A program made the position numbers and the translations under genes. Positions 58,672 through 64,000 of a stretch of DNA of 64,000 nt are shown in pieces. Position 1 is the first letter of the stretch, and each line of letters starts with the position of its first letter. The stretch spans positions 23,284,226 to 23,348,225 of the forward strand of contig NC_088301.1 in the NCBI RefSeq assembly GCF_032854445.1, given 5' to 3'. Under the pieces are notes generated by a model. The model was not told the DNA's origin. It did not search any database and was given only the letters and a program-made list of their open reading frames with translations. This DNA is from Liolophura sinensis. Taxonomy: Eukaryota; Mollusca; Polyplacophora; Chitonida; Chitonidae.

Positions 58672-60905
58672 CCTCTGTGGGGATTCTGCTATTTTTAGAC
58701 ACATTTTTTTCGGCAATCATTTCAACCAACCAGCAGACGGTAAAATTGTCACACCAGCCAATTAGAGGTAGATAAAATGTTTTCTATTAGGTTCGCGATT
58801 TCGTATTTTTTCTTGATGCTGCCCCATTCATATAAATCGTTGTAGTGGATAGCTGTCTACCTATAGGAGATTATTTATCTTCGATACGGAACCAGACTCC
58901 AAATCAATCTCAGCAATTATTTACATGTATATTAACTCTCTGTGGGCCTCATGCTGAGGTCACGTCCTCGACAAAGCCCTCCAGAAACATAAAATAAAAG
59001 CTATATTTAACTTGAAACATATGTAGACCTAATTTATAGATGACATTTACAACTGAGAATGCATGGGGAATATTTAAAAGAATAGTATAGGCCTACGTAT
59101 AATATATAAGGATGACATCAGAAGAAAGGCCATCAACGCCTACCTGATTAAGTTGTTTGTTTAAGAAAGGACCCTGACGAGTTAAGCTTATACACGGTAG
59201 CGTCCTGAGAGCAAACACTTCCGGGTGAATATCATATTTCTACTTTCTGTATATGGATGCACTTTTTCATTTCAAGTATGTAGGCCTATACATGTAGGTT
59301 ACATATCAAGTACTGAGTGAAGGCTACTTATACTTAATTATATGTGGAACTATTTTCAAACCAAAAAGATTTTCGTCATGCCACTTGCAACGGTTCACAA
59401 AATGAGAAGCCATGGGATCAATCTTTTTGAATGTCTATAAATCCTCTGACTTGTAGAGAGTGTATAACTGAATTAAAAAAATAAAACAATCTTGGACTTA
59501 TTTTCTTGGACAATTTTCCAGGGTCGTACTTCCAGGGCCGATGTAAAACTTCATATTTACAATCATATATAGCTTACTTTTCTTTAAATATTAATCGAGT
59601 TCACTTTTCAAATCCGCTGCTATCGGAAAGATATAGACATACAATGAAACTATAAACACGCAAAACATTTTAACTGACTTTCAATATGAGCCCTTTTTGA
59701 TCGAGTTTTCACGCGCAGTTGAGGCTATCAGCTTTTTATATGGCGAGCATGGTTTGCGAAGTTGTAGGAAAATCCACAGCGCGGACCGAATAGAAAGCAG
59801 AAATGTTGCTTTTCATTGGAGGATAAGTTTTCACGTGCCCACCATCCTTGAATGATAACCACACTCTACAGTTTTAGACTGGGAGCTTGGGGATTGAAAA
59901 AATGTGTGTAAATTAAAGCTAGTCACTATATAGAATAAAACCAGAATAAAAAAATGAATAAATTAGAAGACACCGACCATTACGAGAGACCGATCATTCG
60001 ATTTTATGGGTATTTCTACAATATAAATTTACTAGTATCTCTCTCTCATGCTCCTAAAATATCAGAAATTGACAAGTATGCAAAAAAAAACAACAACAAC
60101 AAAAAACAACAACAAAAAAAATAGCTATTAAATTGGCTGAAATATTATGTTTCTAGGTCATGCTAGAAAAGATTGTGTCACTATAACAAAGTATTAGACA
60201 ACACCCTGTCTCATTATATTCATAAAATCATTCTGTTGGAATAACATGCAAAACAAGTATGTCACATATAACATAATGGTACTGTAGAAAGAACATTATC
60301 TGTTCTGCCACCATTCAGAAAATATGCATTCTGCAAAATTCACACAATAGAGAGTAATATTCGTTCATATACTGTTTTCAGCTTCCTTACTTAAATCTTT
60401 GCTACAAAAAATATATTATTCAAATTTTAATCACATTTAGCGCGATTTATATTGTCATTTGTTCTAAGTGAAATAGATAATTTGTATACAGTGTTCCTTT
60501 TAAGGCATAATCACATTTCTTATTAATAATTACATTCTAATTACAGAGCACAACCAACATATAAAGAGAGCTTGAATTTCTCCAGAAGATATGCAATATC
60601 TGTATTTTTCTATATCCTTTGTAGGTGTTTGATATATATTAAAACACCTATACTAAATAACAGACCAAGTAAAATAATGACTCCAGAAAATCAAATGAAA
60701 TGAAATCAAAGAAATAGAAGTCAAATCGGTCTGGCCATTCCACATAACTTGGGCACCAGAACGGAAACGAATTTTTTGAAGCATGCAGTTAAATGCATGT
60801 ATTATCAAACTTTATAGGACGCATTTTCAAACACAGAAACAAGTGAAGAACTGGACTGTTACTGCTCTATAGTCCGTGGGCTCAAGGTCAACAAATACCT
60901 TTCTA
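58672..60905. other. Spacer between H2A and segment B, unit 3
   Basis: Counterpart of 16311-18540. A CAA-rich simple repeat lies at about 60085-60120. No gene. Confidence 0.5.
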
Positions 60906-61990
60906 CTTAAAATAACCCGCCTTGTAACTTAACTTCAGGGGGAACAATTCTCCCATCCACATGGTATATGGTAAATAACATGACGGTGCAGGGGAGGTAA
61001 CTTCAGAAGGCATATTACTTTGCTCGCATTTAATAAAATATCAATTAACATATAGTTGTTTACAAATTTTTATACTAACCATATGGCAACTTGACAGAAA
61101 ATTGTAAGTTTTAATATATTATTAGACGGTGAAAAAGTATTCCCTTCTTAAGCGGGAGACCTGGAGTCAAATCAGGCAAATGACTTGGGATATTTTGGTA
61201 AATTCCTATTGGCACTGAAAGGATAGGGCAAGTACAGAATTGTCCGTATACTTCGAACCTGTGATCTATTAGGAATGGTGTAGTGTTGCAGTACTATATA
61301 TTATACATCACACATACGATCTTTTACAAGAAGATGGCGTATAAATGGTGCAACGTTGAAAGTGATATTCAACATCACTCAAACAAACATGAAAGGGAAA
61401 GCTCGCGCAGTGTTCATCTTTCTCCAGTTTATAATTGGTAATCTGGTCAAAAGTGTTTGTGGAATAAGCCACAGGCCTGTTGCTTGGATAACGGTAATTA
61501 GAAGACAGGGACTTATTTCAAAAGGCACTCAGTAACCTTGATAATGTACCCATGTATTTTAGTTTATACTCCAAGATGAATTAAAAAAATAAGACGCTTG
61601 AAATATTAATGTCAACAATTTGTATTTATTACAGGAAATAATGTATCCAGCAATGTACTATTCAGACGTCTGCACCAAAGAGACGAAAGATGAAGAATAT
61701 CATGCAAAGCAAGGCTCCGCATTATCAAACTTCATATGGCAAAATATATATCGACACAGGAGAAACGAATACATGTACATGTAAATGAAGACCAAAACTT
61801 GAACAAGTATCCAGCATATTGTGAACAGTAAGCTGCATTAATGACGGCAATAACTTCTGTGTGATGTGGATATAGTACATATCTTGCCGTTGGCGAGTCA
61901 ATAAAGGAATAGTTTATCGGACGTCCGTCAGAAGATACGATTACAACACTGCAGGTTGAAACGTTTAACTACGTTGATAACGCAAAGCCT
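60905..61990. repeat. Paralogous segment B, unit 3 (3' of DUF229 gene)
   Basis: More diverged from units 1 and 2 than those are from each other. Lacks the poly-G run and has 'ACATGACGGTGCAGGGGAGG' there instead, which resembles the same point of segment A. Confidence 0.6.
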
Positions 61991-62049
61991 TGTAACAGAC
62001 TATATATGGAATGACTATATATGAATTGTTATTTATTACTTAACTATAT

Positions 62050-62360
62050 ATATACATAATTGAAAGATATTGACAATACAGGGGGAAAGTTGAAAACAAA
62101 AACAGAACCACAGGTCTAAACAAGCCAAAAAAGCAAGGCGCAAAACTGTGAAATAAATGTAGAATTTTTGAAAAAATGCAAAATATTACAAACAATGCCA
62201 ACAGAGATACACTATAATCGACCCTGTTAAAACAACCTCAATGCACGTCTGAAATAGACTTTGGGTTAAATTGACCTTTGCCACCTCCAAGCATACTGGT
62301 GGTTTCTTTCGGGCTGATTGAGCAGAAAGCCTGCTCAGCACAAAAATGGTGGCGCTATAT
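62050..62360 (-). repeat. H4-start-bearing dispersed segment, unit 3
   Basis: The minus strand reads ATG CTT GGA GGT GGC AAA GGT CAA (MLGGGKGQ): the 2803-2832 sequence with six bases missing and one Ser codon changed. Confidence 0.5.
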
Positions 62361-63160
62361 ATACCGAAGGCTCGGATCTGCTTTTCGCATATAGCAGTGA
62401 GCTTTCCAACTTAAGTACAAACTGGTGCACCCCATGCATAGCAATTTGAACTGCTGATGGGACTACTTTTAGAGTTATTCCCGCTGAACGACCCCACTCG
62501 AGAACCAACTCTGCTGCATGGCCTGCATGTCAGCCTGCCTCTCTGGCATGCGCGGACGTGCACTGTCTACTTTGATTTGATTGGTTAATATACCAAACAT
62601 ACAAGACCGAATATGTCGTGACTCCGGGGGTTCATCTGTTTCCATATACCCCTGGAGTGAAATCCACACGCGCCGAAGCCCTCTGACAACTGACATGGAG
62701 AGCCAGGTGTTTCGCGTTTGGAACGTGTAAATAAACGCACGTGGTGCTTAGAGATCATTCAGTAGGCCGGGTTTGGTTGCGTTCGCATTGGCCCATAGCC
62801 AGTTCTGGCCCTTTATCGACGTGAGATTTTGCTAACGTTCCACACAGTGACCCACCTGGTCGAATAGCGCAACACTGTAAACTCGTGTACACGGAAAATT
62901 TTTGTAAGTTATACAATGTTATCTCCATTGCTTGATTTATGTATTTATTTGATTAGTGTTTTTACGCCTTACTCAAGAATATTTCACTTATACGACAGCG
63001 ACCAGCATTATGGTGGGAGGAAATCGGATCCCCATTCATTGAAGAGTTAAGTGTGCAACTACATGACTACTTTGTGTATTCTACGCGCGCATGGTAGTGC
63101 CCATGTATTCACATATATAATGTTCTTATAGAATATAAAACCATAAATATGATCAACGAA
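62359..63160. other. ~800 bp present in unit 3, absent in unit 2
   Basis: Lies between '...GGTGGCGCTATAT' and 'TTTTTAAGGCATTTA', which are adjacent in unit 2. Contains the dispersed repeat shared with 4850-5065 (62345-62590) and a SINE A fragment (62936-63030). No gene recognised. Confidence 0.65.
62936..63030 (+). mobile_element. SINE A fragment, unit 3
   Basis: 'TTTATTTGATTAGTGTTTTT', 'CTCAAGAATATTTCACTTAT', 'CAGCATTATGGTGGGAGGAA'; truncated before the CCGGGC block. Confidence 0.75.
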
Positions 63161-63321
63161 GGTATTTTTAAGGCATTTATGCAACTCGAAGACGCAAGAG
63201 GTTTATACATTAGGTTTTGTTGTAGATTTAAGTCATCTGGTATAGAACAATAAACCTTATTTTATGATCAACCAAAAACAATTATTTAACAAATCTCAAA
63301 CATATAACATAAAAAATCTGT

Positions 63322-64000
63322 TTACTGGAGAGGCTCTCTGCAATAACAAAACTTTTTCAGATTTGCGTTGTTGATACAATATGATTGCTGCCCGTACTTG
63401 TTAATACGGCTCATCTCCCCTGTCAATTTAAAAATGTCTTTGGATTCAACTTGGCGAACTGTTGCTTCGAATAACCCATCACCGGGCACAGATGAGAACA
63501 TGATCTGATAATGAGTCAATGTTTTATTCTCTTTGTTTTTCAGATAAGAACTGACTGAAAATCGCCAGGCTCTGTTGACGGCCTTTAAATGTAGAACCGC
63601 GCACTTAGTGCTATTGGTGATACGGTTCAAGTGTTCTATACACCACTTGGCTGCAGCAATGACAGTTTTGTCCTGGGCGTGGACTTCCACCTGTGACTGA
63701 CAGGTGCACCAGTGAGGAGCAATCTCTGCCTCCTCGCACGTCCTACTTATTGGAACCTTTCTGAACAAACTGAACCCCCGTCGACCCTCCTGGAGGTCCG
63801 AAGCGCCATCAAACCTCCTTGAGGCTATGTCCTTCAGAGTATAATAAATATCAAAGGGAGTAGTAAGTCTATGAGCATTGATATGTACGTTGTTTGTTAC
63901 CTGGGGGTATCTGGACTTGAACCAAGGAGGTAAATATAACAGCAGCATCGGCAGCCGTTCTTCCATCTTTCCAACATAAGTATTACGTAAGGCACCCCAG
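63322..64000 (-). CDS. DUF229 family protein, C-terminal part, unit 3 (runs off window)
   Basis: Open for 226 codons to the window end, matching unit 2 residues from about 391 (WGALRNTYVGKMEERLP) to the C-terminus with few changes. Conserved HWCTC cysteines and the CYCREPLQ end are present. No break in the visible part; whether the copy is whole cannot be seen. Confidence 0.9.
   Translation of the reverse strand, partial: WGALRNTYVGKMEERLPMLLLYLPPWFKSRYPQVTNNVHINAHRLTTPFDIYYTLKDIASRRFDGASDLQEGRRGFSLFRKVPISRTCEEAEIAPHWCTCQSQVEVHAQDKTVIAAAKWCIEHLNRITNSTKCAVLHLKAVNRAWRFSVSSYLKNKENKTLTHYQIMFSSVPGDGLFEATVRQVESKDIFKLTGEMSRINKYGQQSYCINNANLKKFCYCREPLQ

Larger units (their letters stand above)
52120..64000. 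repeat. Large tandem unit 3 (cut by window end)
   Basis: Third direct copy, running from segment A through the coiled-coil gene, H2A, spacer, segment B and into the DUF229 gene. Segment A occupies 52120-52830; 52830-53160 is 3' UTR-like with nothing further recognised. Confidence 0.9.

Overview
This is eukaryotic (metazoan) DNA: AT-rich, intron-bearing, dense in SINEs, minisatellites and microsatellites. Several short interspersed repeats look like families I associate with mollusc genomes: a tail beginning TTTATTTATTTGATTGGTG, a core with 'TTGCTGCCTCGCTTGGCGCT', and a 3' end 'TTAAACCCCAAGCACTCACT'. A marine mollusc is therefore the best guess (inference, no species claimed).

Layout. Bases 1-9,750 are a repeat-rich left flank. 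It holds two broken RNase H-bearing LINE copies (minus strand), a tiny histone H4-like start fragment, a 5'-truncated canonical histone H2A with its 3' stem-loop, a local ~300 bp duplication, and 65 bp and ~54-60 bp minisatellites. From about 9,757 to the window end one large unit is repeated head to tail three times: unit 1 about 9,757-28,960, unit 2 about 29,367-51,698, unit 3 from about 52,120 and cut by the window end. The same 'GGCTTACACTTTGTGGCGG' minisatellite lies at every unit boundary, which fits spread by unequal exchange.

Each unit carries three host genes, all on the minus strand. In transcription order they are (i) a DUF229 alkaline-phosphatase/sulfatase-fold type II membrane protein, (ii) a single-exon H2A variant with a TATA box and a histone 3' stem-loop, and (iii) an eight-exon gene for an unrecognised ~397-residue basic coiled-coil protein, which I reconstructed from splice sites and phase. 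Gene (iii) has three CRE/ATF-like octamers about 90-150 bp upstream of its start codon, an internally duplicated pair of exons, and a fast-changing C-terminal segment. The copies are unequal. The DUF229 gene is whole in unit 2, cut to its membrane anchor by a 2,468 bp deletion in unit 1, and partial at the window edge in unit 3. The coiled-coil gene looks intact in units 1 and 2, but in unit 3 it has lost its first ATG and carries a 2 nt deletion in exon 2.

Upstream of the DUF229 gene, units 1 and 2 each contain a broken fossil of a Polinton/Maverick element (integrase-like and capsid-like pieces), itself interrupted by a SINE. Both insertions therefore predate the unit duplication. The 3' flanks of the DUF229 gene and of the coiled-coil gene within one unit are also paralogous (~1 kb), pointing to an older duplication nested in the younger one. 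No tRNA, rRNA, CRISPR or LTR element was recognised. How the three genes work together is not shown by sequence. A variant histone beside a rapidly evolving basic coiled-coil protein under CRE-like sites suggests a chromatin or germline role, but that is only a hypothesis.
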